Below are positions 40,779 to 49,626 of a stretch of 64,000 bases of DNA, in pieces; the stretch's first letter is position 1; every line of letters begins with the position of its first letter. The notes under the pieces are model-generated. The model was not told the DNA's origin. It worked only from the letters and a program-made list of their open reading frames with translations, and made no database searches. The stretch is from Alkalimonas cellulosilytica. Its GTDB lineage: Bacteria; Pseudomonadota; Gammaproteobacteria; Enterobacterales; Alteromonadaceae. Location: positions 101,979 through 165,978 of the forward strand of contig NZ_JAUHLI010000011.1 of assembly GCF_036325985.1 (NCBI RefSeq), written 5' to 3'. The translations under genes were made by a program, and so were the position numbers.

Positions 40779-43199
40779 TTAGTATTGTCTTAATACCATG
40801 GAGGGCTTGCGGCTGGCAACCTGCCAGGCCAAAGCCGCCACTGTGCACCAACAAATGGCGAAGGTAATGGCTGCTGCCAGCAGGTAAAGCCAGGGGCTTT
40901 GGGTTACCCGGACACTAAAACCGGCCAACCAGGCATCGAGCGCCAGATAGGTGGCCGGGATGGCCAGCATAGCGCTGATGGCCATTAGCTTCAGGTATTC
41001 ATTAGCCAGCAGATTGACCAGGTTGAAGGGGCCTGCACCCAGCACTTTGCGCATGGCCACTTCACGTGAGCGCTGCTCAGCGCTAAAGGCAGCCAGACCA
41101 AACAAGCCAACGCAGGTCAGTGCTATGGCCAAGGCTGCGAAGATAGCGATGACGGTGCCTTGGCGCTGCTGGTTTTGGTATAACGCCGTGTAATCATCAT
41201 CCAGCCAGCTTAAGCGGATATCCTGGCGCTGCAAGCGCTCGGTCAGCAGCTGCTCAATCTGCAGCCGGCTTTGCATGGCCTGCAGTGGGTCCAGTTGCAA
41301 TAGAATATGACCGAAGTGCATCGGCGAACGGCCACATATCAGCAGCAAGGGTTCGGGCTGACGGGTGGCTGCACCCACCTGAACATCGGCAATGACGCCG
41401 ACGACTGTAACGGTGAGTGCCAGATGGTTCTGCAACAGCCACTGCTGGCCAATGGCATCGGCAGGGTTGTCAAAGCCGGCCCGGCGGGCCAGGGCCTCGG
41501 TAATGATACCGGCAGCGGTGGCCTGGTCGTCGTGTTGCTGGTACCAATCGCTTTGGTAATCGCTGCTAAAATCCCGTCCTGCCAGCAGCGTAAAGCCGGC
41601 AGTTTGCACGATATTAAAACCGGTGCCCAGCTGGGGAATGGGCGGCAAACTGGTATCCGCGGTCTGGCCCGGTAACTGAATTGACATCGCTTGCGAAATG
41701 GTGTCGGTCAGCTGCATATCCAGCAGGCTGGCACTTTGCACCCCTTCAATACGTTGCAGAGCGCTCAGCAGGCCTTGCTGCTCGGCCCAAAACAACTGCT
41801 CGTTGGCAATGCTGTGCACCAGCAAGCGGGCGTCGCGTTGATAGCCGGTATCTTGTTGCTGCAGCAGTTGCAGCTGTTGCTGCAACACCGCGGTAGCCAC
41901 CAGCAGGCCAATGGCAATAGCGCCTTGCAGCACCAGCAGCCCTTTGCGCAGCCAGATGGCGGTGCTACCCCGTTGGAAATCGCCACTCAGCACTTTTTTG
42001 GCATCAAAGGCCGAGATAAAAAGCGCCGGGTAAACACCGGCCAGCAGGCCTGTGGTCAGCACGGTCGTAAAAGCCAGACCACCAAAAGCACCCAGATAGC
42101 TCAGTGCCAGCGGGCGATTGACCAGGGCACTAAACCAGGGCAGCAGCAGTTCGACCAGGACCAGTGCCAGCAGGCCGGCAGCGGCTGCAATCAGCAGGGA
42201 TTCCAGCATAAACTGGGCAAACAGCTGCCAGCGACTGGCGCCCAGGGTTTTGCGTACCCCAACCTCTTTGGCGCGCTGACCGGCGCGGGCGGTGCTCATA
42301 TTGATGAAGTTAATGCCAGCCACCAGCAGCAATAAAGCCGCTAGCAGCAAACCAATATCCACAGTGCTGGCCGAGCCATTGACTTTCATCTCAAAGCTCA
42401 AGTTCGAGTGTAGGTGGATAGAGGTTAACGGCTGCAGTTCCAGCGCCATCATGGCCTGGCCTTGATAGGCCTGAGCATTCACCAGCTCGGTAAAATGCGC
42501 CAAAAAGGCATCAAGATCCAGCCCATCGGGCAGCTTGACGTAATTGTACACAGTGTTCATTGGCAGAGGCTGCGCATTGACTTCATCACTCAGGCGGCGC
42601 AGCGAATTCAGCTGCAGATGGCTCTGGGCCGGCAGCCGGTAAACGGCGGTTATTTGATGGTTGCTGCCATCAAGCTGCAGCTGCTTGCCCAGCACCTCGC
42701 TGTGGCCAAACAAGCGAATCGCCTCGTGCTCGGCCAGTGCCAGTCGATTGGGTTGGCTGAGTGCAGCCTGCAGATCGCCGCTTAGCACTTCCAACTGGAA
42801 GAAGTCGGTCAGGTTGGCATCTGCCTGGAAAGCATGCGTCATGGCAATTTGCAGCGGCGAGCCTTCCAGTTGGATCAACACCTCTTCGCCAACCCCAGCC
42901 AGCCGGGTGACCTCGATGCGGGCATCGAAATCCTGCAGCAAAGCTTTCATGGCTGGGCTGGTCACCGGGAAACGTTGCTCCAGCGGAATAAAGGTTTGCT
43001 CCAATCGAAAGGTGTTGCCGGCATCGGGGTGCATCCGGTCAAAGCCTTGCTCGTGTTGTACATAGAGCAAAATCAGCAAGGCGGCGGCCAGGCCAATGGC
43101 CAGACCGCCTAAATTCAGTGCCAGGTGGGTTTTATGCCGCAGCACGGCTCGGACGCCGGTGGTCAGGTAATTACCTAGCATGGAAAGGACGTTACGCAT
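40779..43199 (-). CDS. MacB/FtsX-type ABC transporter permease
   Basis: 806 residues with two MacB_PCD/FtsX halves. A helix at about residues 20-42 is followed by a periplasmic domain, three helices around 285-405 including NFINMSTARAGQRAKEVGVRKTLGASRWQL, then a second periplasmic domain and a matching C-terminal trio with REVAMRKVLGAGPFNLVNLL. Double-length permeases of this kind work with a separate ATPase and a HlyD-like adaptor to move substrates from the periplasm or inner membrane outward. It overlaps the ATPase gene by 8 bp. Confidence 0.92.
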   Translation of the reverse strand: MRNVLSMLGNYLTTGVRAVLRHKTHLALNLGGLAIGLAAALLILLYVQHEQGFDRMHPDAGNTFRLEQTFIPLEQRFPVTSPAMKALLQDFDARIEVTRLAGVGEEVLIQLEGSPLQIAMTHAFQADANLTDFFQLEVLSGDLQAALSQPNRLALAEHEAIRLFGHSEVLGKQLQLDGSNHQITAVYRLPAQSHLQLNSLRRLSDEVNAQPLPMNTVYNYVKLPDGLDLDAFLAHFTELVNAQAYQGQAMMALELQPLTSIHLHSNLSFEMKVNGSASTVDIGLLLAALLLLVAGINFINMSTARAGQRAKEVGVRKTLGASRWQLFAQFMLESLLIAAAAGLLALVLVELLLPWFSALVNRPLALSYLGAFGGLAFTTVLTTGLLAGVYPALFISAFDAKKVLSGDFQRGSTAIWLRKGLLVLQGAIAIGLLVATAVLQQQLQLLQQQDTGYQRDARLLVHSIANEQLFWAEQQGLLSALQRIEGVQSASLLDMQLTDTISQAMSIQLPGQTADTSLPPIPQLGTGFNIVQTAGFTLLAGRDFSSDYQSDWYQQHDDQATAAGIITEALARRAGFDNPADAIGQQWLLQNHLALTVTVVGVIADVQVGAATRQPEPLLLICGRSPMHFGHILLQLDPLQAMQSRLQIEQLLTERLQRQDIRLSWLDDDYTALYQNQQRQGTVIAIFAALAIALTCVGLFGLAAFSAEQRSREVAMRKVLGAGPFNLVNLLANEYLKLMAISAMLAIPATYLALDAWLAGFSVRVTQSPWLYLLAAAITFAICWCTVAALAWQVASRKPSMVLRQY

Positions 43200-43893
43200 A
43201 ATTCACCTCTGGTGCCGGGGTCAGAGCCCGCTCGCTGACAATCTGGCCATCCAGCATTTGCACCATGCGGCTGGCGTAACGGGCTTCGTGCTCTGAGTGC
43301 GTCACCATCACTATGGTGGTGCCTTCCTGATTCAGCTGGCGCAGCATCTGCATCACTTCTTCGCTGTTTTTTGAGTCCAGATTGCCGGTGGGCTCATCGG
43401 CCAGGATCAGCGCCGGATTGATCACCAAAGCCCGGGCCACTGCCACCCGCTGTTGCTGGCCCCCGGACAGCTGTAAGGGCAGATGATCGGCACGGTGATC
43501 CAGCTGCATCCGCTTTAAAATGGCTTCGACCCGTTGTTTGCGCTCGCCGGCGGCGATGCCCTGATACTGCAGCGGCAGCTCAACGTTTTGAAAAACCGTT
43601 AGCTCATCAATCAGGTTAAAGCTTTGAAAGACAAAACCTAGCTGGTTTTTGCGCAGCTCCGCCAGTTGCTTTTCACGGAAGCGGGCAATGTCCTGGCCTT
43701 TAAAGTTGTACACGCCGTCGCTTGGGCTGTCCAGCATGCCCAGAATGCTTAGTAGGGTAGACTTGCCACAGCCAGATGGCCCCATAATGGCAACAAACTC
43801 GCCGGCTTCAATGGTCAGGTTGATATTGTTCAGGGCTGTGGTTTCCAGCTCTGCGGTGCGAAATACCCGTTGGATTTTTTGTAACTGAATCAT
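43192..43893 (-). CDS. LolD/MacB-type ABC transporter ATP-binding protein
   Basis: 233 residues. Walker A GPSGCGKSTLLSILG, the Q-loop in GFVFQSFNLIDEL, signature LSGGQQQRVAVARAL, Walker B ALILADEPTGNLD and the H-loop VMVTHSEHEA are all intact. The LDSKNSEEVM stretch is usual for the MacB/LolD subfamily. It powers the permease encoded next, and starts 10 bp after the adaptor gene. Confidence 0.95.
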   Translation of the reverse strand: MIQLQKIQRVFRTAELETTALNNINLTIEAGEFVAIMGPSGCGKSTLLSILGMLDSPSDGVYNFKGQDIARFREKQLAELRKNQLGFVFQSFNLIDELTVFQNVELPLQYQGIAAGERKQRVEAILKRMQLDHRADHLPLQLSGGQQQRVAVARALVINPALILADEPTGNLDSKNSEEVMQMLRQLNQEGTTIVMVTHSEHEARYASRMVQMLDGQIVSERALTPAPEVNYA

Positions 43894-43903
43894 CGGATGG
43901 TCC

Positions 43904-45151
43904 TTAGCGTTGTAATTGAATGATATCGGCTTGTTGAAATTCGCGATAGCCGGAAGTAATAACTATGTCGCCTTCACGCAGCCCCTGGCGTACTTCCACC
44001 AGTTGGGCACTTTGCCGGCCCAGTTGCACGGCTTGTTTGCGGGCTGTGGCCGTGGTTGGGTCCAGCACATAGACAAAGTGACCACCGCCATCGCTTAAAA
44101 AAGGGCCCCGGGCAAGGGCCAGCACCGGGCTTTGCTGATCGTCCAGCTGCAGCGTCAGGTTGACCGACTGGCCGCGTTTGGCCTGCAACTGCTCGGGCAG
44201 GACAAACTCAAACTGGAACTGGTTGTTCACCACCCGGCTGTCAATGCGGCTTACCTGAAGCTCCAGTGGTTGCTGCTGCAAGGTAACCCGGGCGGTCATG
44301 CCCAGCTGAATGCGGCCCAGATAAAACTCATCGACACTGGCCACCAGCTTGTACTGATCGGGTTGGTCGATTTGGCCCAGTCGGCTGCCTGGCGATCGGG
44401 ACTCGCCCACTTCGACATTAAATTCGCTCAGATAGCCGCTGATCGGCGCCCGTACCAGCAGGTTCTGCACATTTTGCCGGGCAAAATCCAGATTGCGGCT
44501 CAGCATCTCGACGCTTTCCGACAACTGCTGCAACTGCAACTGACGAATGGTTTCTTCCTGCTGCTGGCGCTCGTGCGTCAGCTGCAAGCGGTTTTGTTGA
44601 TAATGCAGCTCTTCGGTCAGGTTGTTCAGATGCTCCTGAGCCAGCACGCCCGTTGCAACCAACGGCTCACTTTGCTGCAAATGCCGTGTTAGGGTGGCAA
44701 TGCGAAACTCAATATCCAGCACATCGCGCTGCAGGTTGAGGCGGTTGGTTTCAATGGTCATCTGGGTATTGCGCAGAAAGTTCATCTGCTCGGTGACCTG
44801 CGCTTCGCGGCTGATTAGATCAAGCTGCAGCTGGGTATTGGTCAGCTGCACCAGCGGCTGGCCTTTTTCAACATAGCTGCCTTGCTCCACCAGGCGCTGC
44901 TCGACCCGGCCGCCTTCGATCACATCCAAAAACACGCTGTGCTGTGGCAGCACGGTCGCGCGTAGCGCAATGCTTTCCTGCAGAGGCTGCGGCTGTACCA
45001 CAGCGGTACTGACAGAACTCATTGGCAGCTGCAGCTGCACCGAGGCATTGGCCTGGCTCTTGCTAAACCACCATAAGCCAGCGCTAAGCACTACAGCGAC
45101 AGCCAGCAACCAGTAAGGGCGTTTCGAGCGGCGGCTAATTTTTTTATCCAT
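43904..45151 (-). CDS. HlyD/MacA-like periplasmic adaptor
   Basis: 415 residues from the ATG at 45151, with GGAGT 6 nt upstream; a GTG at 45157 is also in frame. A basic N terminus and one membrane helix (about residues 11-29) lead to a split biotinyl-lipoyl domain (VLPQHSVFLDVIEGGRVEQRL ... VRAPISGYLSEFNVEVG), a long coiled-coil hairpin (about residues 105-215) and beta-barrel domains. It would bridge the ABC permease to an outer-membrane channel. First gene of the four-gene minus-strand operon, preceded by a sigma-54-type promoter. Confidence 0.92.
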   Translation of the reverse strand: MDKKISRRSKRPYWLLAVAVVLSAGLWWFSKSQANASVQLQLPMSSVSTAVVQPQPLQESIALRATVLPQHSVFLDVIEGGRVEQRLVEQGSYVEKGQPLVQLTNTQLQLDLISREAQVTEQMNFLRNTQMTIETNRLNLQRDVLDIEFRIATLTRHLQQSEPLVATGVLAQEHLNNLTEELHYQQNRLQLTHERQQQEETIRQLQLQQLSESVEMLSRNLDFARQNVQNLLVRAPISGYLSEFNVEVGESRSPGSRLGQIDQPDQYKLVASVDEFYLGRIQLGMTARVTLQQQPLELQVSRIDSRVVNNQFQFEFVLPEQLQAKRGQSVNLTLQLDDQQSPVLALARGPFLSDGGGHFVYVLDPTTATARKQAVQLGRQSAQLVEVRQGLREGDIVITSGYREFQQADIIQLQR

Positions 45152-45186
45152 GGTCACACTCCGTTCAATAGCATTGGCTGGATAAA

Positions 45187-45203
45187 TACAAAGGCCATGC
45201 CAA
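45187..45203 (-). promoter_or_regulatory. Sigma-54 (-24/-12) promoter of the ABC efflux operon
   Basis: On the minus strand, TTGGCATG (45203-45196), four bases, then TTGTA (45191-45187) aligns with the sigma-54 consensus YTGGCACG-N4-TTGCW with two mismatches. GG and the -12 G keep their spacing. The predicted transcript would start about 25 nt before the adaptor ATG. Adjacent genes encode a sigma-54 activator and its kinase. Confidence 0.7.
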
Positions 45204-45243
45204 ATTAAATGCTTAATAAAAACAAATGCTTAATATTTATTGT

Positions 45244-45300
45244 CACGGAAAAGTGTCCGCTACTGGTACAGCCGACTGTCCGAAAATGAACACTTTCGTG
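45244..45300. promoter_or_regulatory. Candidate enhancer (UAS) for the sigma-54 activator
   Basis: An imperfect inverted repeat, CACG-g-AAAAGTGTCC (from 45244) and GAACACTTT-CGTG (45288-45300), lies about 45-100 bp upstream of the -24 element. TGTCCG is also repeated directly at 45254-45259 and 45278-45283. Position and symmetry fit binding sites for the Fis-type activator encoded next door. Confidence 0.5.
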
Positions 45301-45342
45301 TTGCGGGGTTCTGCTGTGACCCGGTTGGACGTTATCCGCCTC

Positions 45343-45371
45343 TTGCACGGGCCAGCCGTTTTGTTTAGGGT
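45343..45371 (+). promoter_or_regulatory. Sigma-70-type promoter of the regulator-kinase operon
   Basis: TTGCAC (45343-45348), a 17-bp spacer, and TAGGGT (45366-45371), 41 bp before the ATG at 45413. A housekeeping-type promoter would keep the two-component system present before induction. Confidence 0.45.
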
Positions 45372-45412
45372 GACGCTTACGTTTTGCTAACACCCGATGC
45401 GATTCAAAGACG

Positions 45413-46792
45413 ATGAACAATGCAGCCACAGTGCTCGTGCTGGACGACAATACCGACTTACTGACGGCGGCCAGGCTTTGCCTGAAACCTTATTTTGCCA
45501 AGGTGCTGATACTGCAGGATCCCAGCCAACTGCAATCCTGCCTGCAACAGCAGCCGGTGCAGTTGTTGCTGCTGGATATGAACTTTCAGCGGGATGTCAG
45601 CAGTGGCGAAGAGGGCATTTACTACTTGCAGATAGCGCTCAAATGCCAGCCGGATCTGAAGGTGGTGATGATGACCGCCTACGCTGAGTTGCCGCTGGCG
45701 GTGCGGGCCATGCAGTTGGGTGCCTGCGATTTTATTGCCAAGCCCTGGAGCAACGAGCAGTTGCTGCGTACCTTGCAAAAGCACAGTGGCGCGCAATCAA
45801 GCAACGACAAGCAGGGTGCAGCCCCGGCACAAGCGGTTTTAGCACAGCCCACCGTGCCGATGCTGGGCCAAAGTGCTGCCATGCAGCAGGTGCAGCGGCT
45901 GATTGAAAAAGCCGCTGCCACCGAGGCCAATATCCTGCTGCTAGGGGAAAGCGGGACCGGCAAGGCGCTGGCGGCTGAAGCCATTCACCAGGCATCTCCC
46001 CGCCGGCAGGGGCCTTTAGTCACAGTGGATCTTGGCGCGGTGCACAGCAATTTGTTTGAAAGTGAGCTGTTTGGCCATAAAAAAGGCGCCTTTACCGATG
46101 CCAAAAGCGATTACAGCGGCCGTTTGCGCCAGGCCAGTGGCGGCACCTTGCTGCTGGATGAGCTGGGCAATGTACCGCTGTCGCTGCAGGCTAAATTGCT
46201 GACGGCGCTGCAAAGCCGGGTGGTGGTGCCGGTTGGCAGCAGTCAGGGCCAGCCGTTTGATGCCCGGCTGATCGCCGCGACCAACGAGGATTTGCTGGCA
46301 AAAGTAGGGCGGGGTGAGTTTCGGCAGGATTTGTTGTACCGCATCAATACGGTGGAAATTTGTTTGCCACCACTGCGCGAGCGCGAGGGGGATATCCCGC
46401 TGTTGCTGGACTGGTATCTGACGTTTTACAGCGACAAATACCAGCAAAGCGGCCTGCGCATTCGGCCAAGCGATCAACGTCAGCTCTGCCGTTACCGCTG
46501 GCCTGGCAATGTGCGTCAGTTGGCGCATGCGGTTGAGCGGGCTGTGGTGCTGGCCGAGCAGGGCGAGCTGGATTTTAGTCAACTGGAAAGCTCCGCCGGC
46601 TCCGCACCTGCCGCTGCTGCTCAAAGTCCGGAGGGTGAAGATTTTATGCTGGGCTCTACGCTCGATTACGTTGAGCAAAAAACCATTGCCCAGGCGCTAC
46701 AGTATTATCAGGGCAACATCAGCCAGGCGGCAAAGGCGCTGGGTCTGACCCGGGCAGCCTTGTACCGGCGCATGGAAAAATACCAGTTATGA
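45413..46792 (+). CDS. Sigma-54-dependent response regulator (NtrC family)
   Basis: 459 residues. The receiver domain has the phosphoacceptor in LLLLDMNFQRD (about Asp55). The AAA+ domain has Walker A GESGTGKALAAEAIH (from residue 178), Walker B GGTLLLDELG, and the sigma-54 contact loop reads GAFTDA (about residues 225-230) instead of GAFTGA. An arginine-finger region LLYRINTVEICLPPLRER and a C-terminal Fis helix-turn-helix (ISQAAKALGLTRAALYRRM) follow. It should activate the divergent ABC operon. It overlaps the kinase gene by 4 bp. Confidence 0.93.
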   Translation: MNNAATVLVLDDNTDLLTAARLCLKPYFAKVLILQDPSQLQSCLQQQPVQLLLLDMNFQRDVSSGEEGIYYLQIALKCQPDLKVVMMTAYAELPLAVRAMQLGACDFIAKPWSNEQLLRTLQKHSGAQSSNDKQGAAPAQAVLAQPTVPMLGQSAAMQQVQRLIEKAAATEANILLLGESGTGKALAAEAIHQASPRRQGPLVTVDLGAVHSNLFESELFGHKKGAFTDAKSDYSGRLRQASGGTLLLDELGNVPLSLQAKLLTALQSRVVVPVGSSQGQPFDARLIAATNEDLLAKVGRGEFRQDLLYRINTVEICLPPLREREGDIPLLLDWYLTFYSDKYQQSGLRIRPSDQRQLCRYRWPGNVRQLAHAVERAVVLAEQGELDFSQLESSAGSAPAAAAQSPEGEDFMLGSTLDYVEQKTIAQALQYYQGNISQAAKALGLTRAALYRRMEKYQL

Positions 46793-48102
46793 CGCGCCTG
46801 TTGCTGCCGCTGAGTTTGCTGTTGGGCAGCGCCTTGCTGCTTGGCTGGTTGGGGCTGGCGTTCAATGCGGTCACCCTACTGTTGCTGTTGTTGCTGGGAC
46901 TGGCTTGCTGGTTGTTGCTGCAACATAGCCGGCACCTGCAGCGGCAAACTTCGTTTTTGTTAAAGGCGCTGGCCAACCAGGATGTCAGTTTCCGCTTGCC
47001 GCAGCAGCCCGAATTGCAGGCGTTGTGGCAGCAGGTGCAGCAGCAACTGATGCAGAGCCGCCAGCAAGCCGAGGCCAGGGCGCAGTACCTCAATGCCTTG
47101 CTAACCCAGCTGGAAGTAGCGGTGCTGGAGTTCGATCAGCACAATGTGTTGCAGCAGGCCAACCCGGCTGCCGAACGCTTGCTGGGCAGTCCGCTGCTGG
47201 AGCAAGCCCGGCAGGGGCTTAGTGAAGATAGCCCTGGCTCCTTGCCGCTGTTGTGGCAAAAGTTGCAGCAACCACAAGCGCTGCAACAAGGCGAGCTGCT
47301 GTGGCAGAGCGAAGGGGGCCAGGACAGGCTGGCCTTTAGTCTGGTGCAAAGCCAGCTGCTGGGCCAGCCGCGCAAACTCATGACCCTGCAAAGCATTCAG
47401 CAGCAATTGCTGGCGCAGGAAGTGCGCGCTTACCAGCAACTGACCCGTATTTTGACCCATGAAATCGCCAACTCCATCAATCCGATGGTGTCGCTGGCGC
47501 AAAGCAGCCTGGCGCTGTTGCCAGCGCCGGATAGCGTGCTGGATGCCGAGCGCCATGCCGACTTGCAACTGGCCAGCAGCACCATTGCCCGGCGTGGTGA
47601 GCACTTAAGCCAGTTTATTGCTGCCTTTAAAACCTTGAGTACCCCTGTGCAGGCGGAGTTGAGTGCTGTTAGCCTGGCCGACAGCCTGGCGCGGGTGCAG
47701 CGTTTGCTGCAGCAGCAGCTTGCCGGTATCGAGCTTTGCACTGTGCTGCCGGCGGAGCTGCCGCCACTTTGGCTGGACCCGGCGCTGCTGGAGCAGGTGC
47801 TGATTAATCTGCTGAAAAATGCCGCCGAAGCGCTGCAGGACATTTCGAAGCCGCCTATGAAGCCGCGGATTGAATGCCGGGCGCATTACCAGCATCCCCA
47901 CTGGTTGCTGGATATCATTGATAATGGCCCTGGCATTACCGCGACTGCCGCCGAGCAGTTGTTTGTGCCCTTTTTTACCACCAAGGCCAGCGGCTCCGGC
48001 ATCGGCCTGAGCCTGGCCCGGGCCCTGATGCAGGCGCAGGGCGGCGAATTGCGCTATCTGCCCAGACCAGAGGGGGCTTGCTTTCGGTTGCGGTTAAGTT
48101 GA
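46789..48102 (+). CDS. NtrY-like sensor histidine kinase
   Basis: 437 residues. Two adjacent N-terminal membrane helices (about 3-23 and 25-45) leave almost no periplasmic loop. A HAMP-like linker and PAS-like domain (LEVAVLEFDQHNVLQQANPAAERLL) follow, then the H-box ILTHEIANSINPMVSLAQS (His about 224) and ATPase boxes NLLKNAAEAL, DNGPGITAT and GSGIGLSLARAL. It probably senses a membrane or cytoplasmic signal, such as envelope stress or substrate in the bilayer, and phosphorylates the regulator upstream. Its end overlaps the convergent unknown gene by 9 bp. Confidence 0.92.
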   Translation: MTRLLLPLSLLLGSALLLGWLGLAFNAVTLLLLLLLGLACWLLLQHSRHLQRQTSFLLKALANQDVSFRLPQQPELQALWQQVQQQLMQSRQQAEARAQYLNALLTQLEVAVLEFDQHNVLQQANPAAERLLGSPLLEQARQGLSEDSPGSLPLLWQKLQQPQALQQGELLWQSEGGQDRLAFSLVQSQLLGQPRKLMTLQSIQQQLLAQEVRAYQQLTRILTHEIANSINPMVSLAQSSLALLPAPDSVLDAERHADLQLASSTIARRGEHLSQFIAAFKTLSTPVQAELSAVSLADSLARVQRLLQQQLAGIELCTVLPAELPPLWLDPALLEQVLINLLKNAAEALQDISKPPMKPRIECRAHYQHPHWLLDIIDNGPGITATAAEQLFVPFFTTKASGSGIGLSLARALMQAQGGELRYLPRPEGACFRLRLS

Positions 48103-49431
48103 GCTGATGGTTTCCGCCGGGATTATCGGGCACAATTGGTAGCTATCTGCGGCAATGCGGCAGATCTGATCCAATCGCCAGGCCCCGTTTTCGTATAAAA
48201 ACACGATGTGATCGATACCATTCGAGAGCCAGAGTTGATCGCCGACACGGGAAAACGCATCCATGTATTCAAAGCGTAGGCGTGCCGTGCCGGTGCCGTC
48301 GCTACCTCTGAGTCTTGGATAAACAGCAATCAAAGTGTTTATGTTATAGAGGGTCGACGCATTCGCTTCTGGCTGCTCGGCAATTTTCGACTTCAGGTTG
48401 GTCGAAAATAGCTGGTTGTAGTCTTCAAATTGCGGAGCATGTTGATGAGCGTAGCGGATCCAGTGGCTGATAACCATGTCACCGGTCAGGTCCCTATTGG
48501 TCAATGCGGCAAAGGGTTGGCGCTGATTTTGGCGAAAGCTCTGATGGTAGCTATCGACCAAAGCAATCCCTTCGTCAATTTTGTTCCAGACTGGTGCAAG
48601 CCTGGGTTCCACTTCACGTTGGGATTTTATGTAAGCGACCAATTGCTGCCGATACTCAGGCCAGGGTAGCCTGGCTCTGAATTGCGCCATAAATGCATCC
48701 CGTTGTTGGCTGAATAGCTCCGACAGTTCCGGGTTATTATTAAAAATGTCCCCCATGTTTTCCTGGATCATTCGCTGCGCTGTAGGCGACACATTGCGGT
48801 CTAACAGAGGTGACAGATAACGATCGCTACGGCCACTAAAATAATGATATTCCGTCAGGGTATCATTCTGGTAGGCAGGTAGAGGCTCTGGCAGTGCTTG
48901 CTGGTGGATGCCTCGTTGCTGCATTGCGCTCCAGTCCAAGGTGCTTAATTTGTTGCGGTCCAGAATGGCACTCCGATCCTGTGCCACCAATTTGCTCAGC
49001 TGCTCCTCTATCCGTGCTGCAATCTTATGGACTTCAGGGTGTTGCATTAGATAACGGTACTCCTGATAGCCGCAGTGAGCCGGGCAAAGTGCAGCCGCTA
49101 CGGTACTGACAAGGCCAAGCTCCAGCTTCTCAGCTTGCAGATGGCTGAGGCCATACAGCAGATGATCCATTCGCGCGTCTCCATCGGCAATGTACAAGCC
49201 AATTCTTGAATTACTGAATGGGTGTATGAAGGTGCCTAATGCTTTCCGGGATAGACATAAGTAAGGGCTGTCACTGCTCACTGCATGCACTTGCCGTCCT
49301 GCATAAACAGAGAGTTGGTAGGTTTTGAGAAAATCAGGAATGATGACTTCGATTTTATGTTCGCATGGCTCATCAGCTATCACCGTGGTGCTAAATAGCA
49401 GACTAAAAAAAAGCAGGCAAGGAAATTCCAT
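48094..49431 (-). CDS. Exported protein of unknown function
   Basis: 445 residues with a signal peptide (MEFPCLLFFSLLFSTTVIA). The mature protein begins DEPCEHKIEVIIPDFLKTY and has cysteines that could pair (CEHK, LCLSRKALG, CPAHCGYQEY, ICRIAADSYQLC). The middle is helical and the end resembles a small beta domain (DQLWLSNGIDHIVFLYENGAWRL). I recognise no family or catalytic motif. Codon and base use look somewhat more AT-rich than in adjacent genes. It is isolated, convergent with the kinase gene, and could be periplasmic or a secretion substrate. Confidence 0.8.
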   Translation of the reverse strand: MEFPCLLFFSLLFSTTVIADEPCEHKIEVIIPDFLKTYQLSVYAGRQVHAVSSDSPYLCLSRKALGTFIHPFSNSRIGLYIADGDARMDHLLYGLSHLQAEKLELGLVSTVAAALCPAHCGYQEYRYLMQHPEVHKIAARIEEQLSKLVAQDRSAILDRNKLSTLDWSAMQQRGIHQQALPEPLPAYQNDTLTEYHYFSGRSDRYLSPLLDRNVSPTAQRMIQENMGDIFNNNPELSELFSQQRDAFMAQFRARLPWPEYRQQLVAYIKSQREVEPRLAPVWNKIDEGIALVDSYHQSFRQNQRQPFAALTNRDLTGDMVISHWIRYAHQHAPQFEDYNQLFSTNLKSKIAEQPEANASTLYNINTLIAVYPRLRGSDGTGTARLRFEYMDAFSRVGDQLWLSNGIDHIVFLYENGAWRLDQICRIAADSYQLCPIIPAETISST

Positions 49432-49561
49432 AAAGCAACTCTGGATGTTGAATTCGAGGTTTTTAGTAATTGTAAAGTAACAAATCTTTATTACCGAAAC
49501 TAGAGAAAAGTTATCTTTTGTTAAATATCAATTGAGCAGATGATATGGGATGTATCTTGGT

Positions 49562-49592
49562 AGGCCGAAAGCTTTGGCAAAGCTAACGGCCT
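49562..49592. repeat. Symmetric two-part hairpin downstream of fghA
   Basis: AGGCCG / CGGCCT outer arms and AGCTTT / AAAGCT inner arms, separated by matching AA/AA internal loops and closed by GGC. Entirely symmetric over 31 nt. No T-tract follows, so it is not a standard terminator, but it may end or protect the frmA-fghA transcript. Confidence 0.6.
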
Positions 49593-49606
49593 GAAGTCGA
49601 TGGCTA

Positions 49607-49626
49607 TTGCCTCAGGATTGAGGCAA
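49607..49626 (-). terminator. Hairpin overlapping the fghA stop codon
   Basis: Perfect 8-bp stem TTGCCTCA (49607-49614) / TGAGGCAA (49619-49626) with a 4-nt loop, spanning the fghA stop at 49612-49614. It lacks a T-tract and is followed by the hairpin at 49562-49592. Confidence 0.4.
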
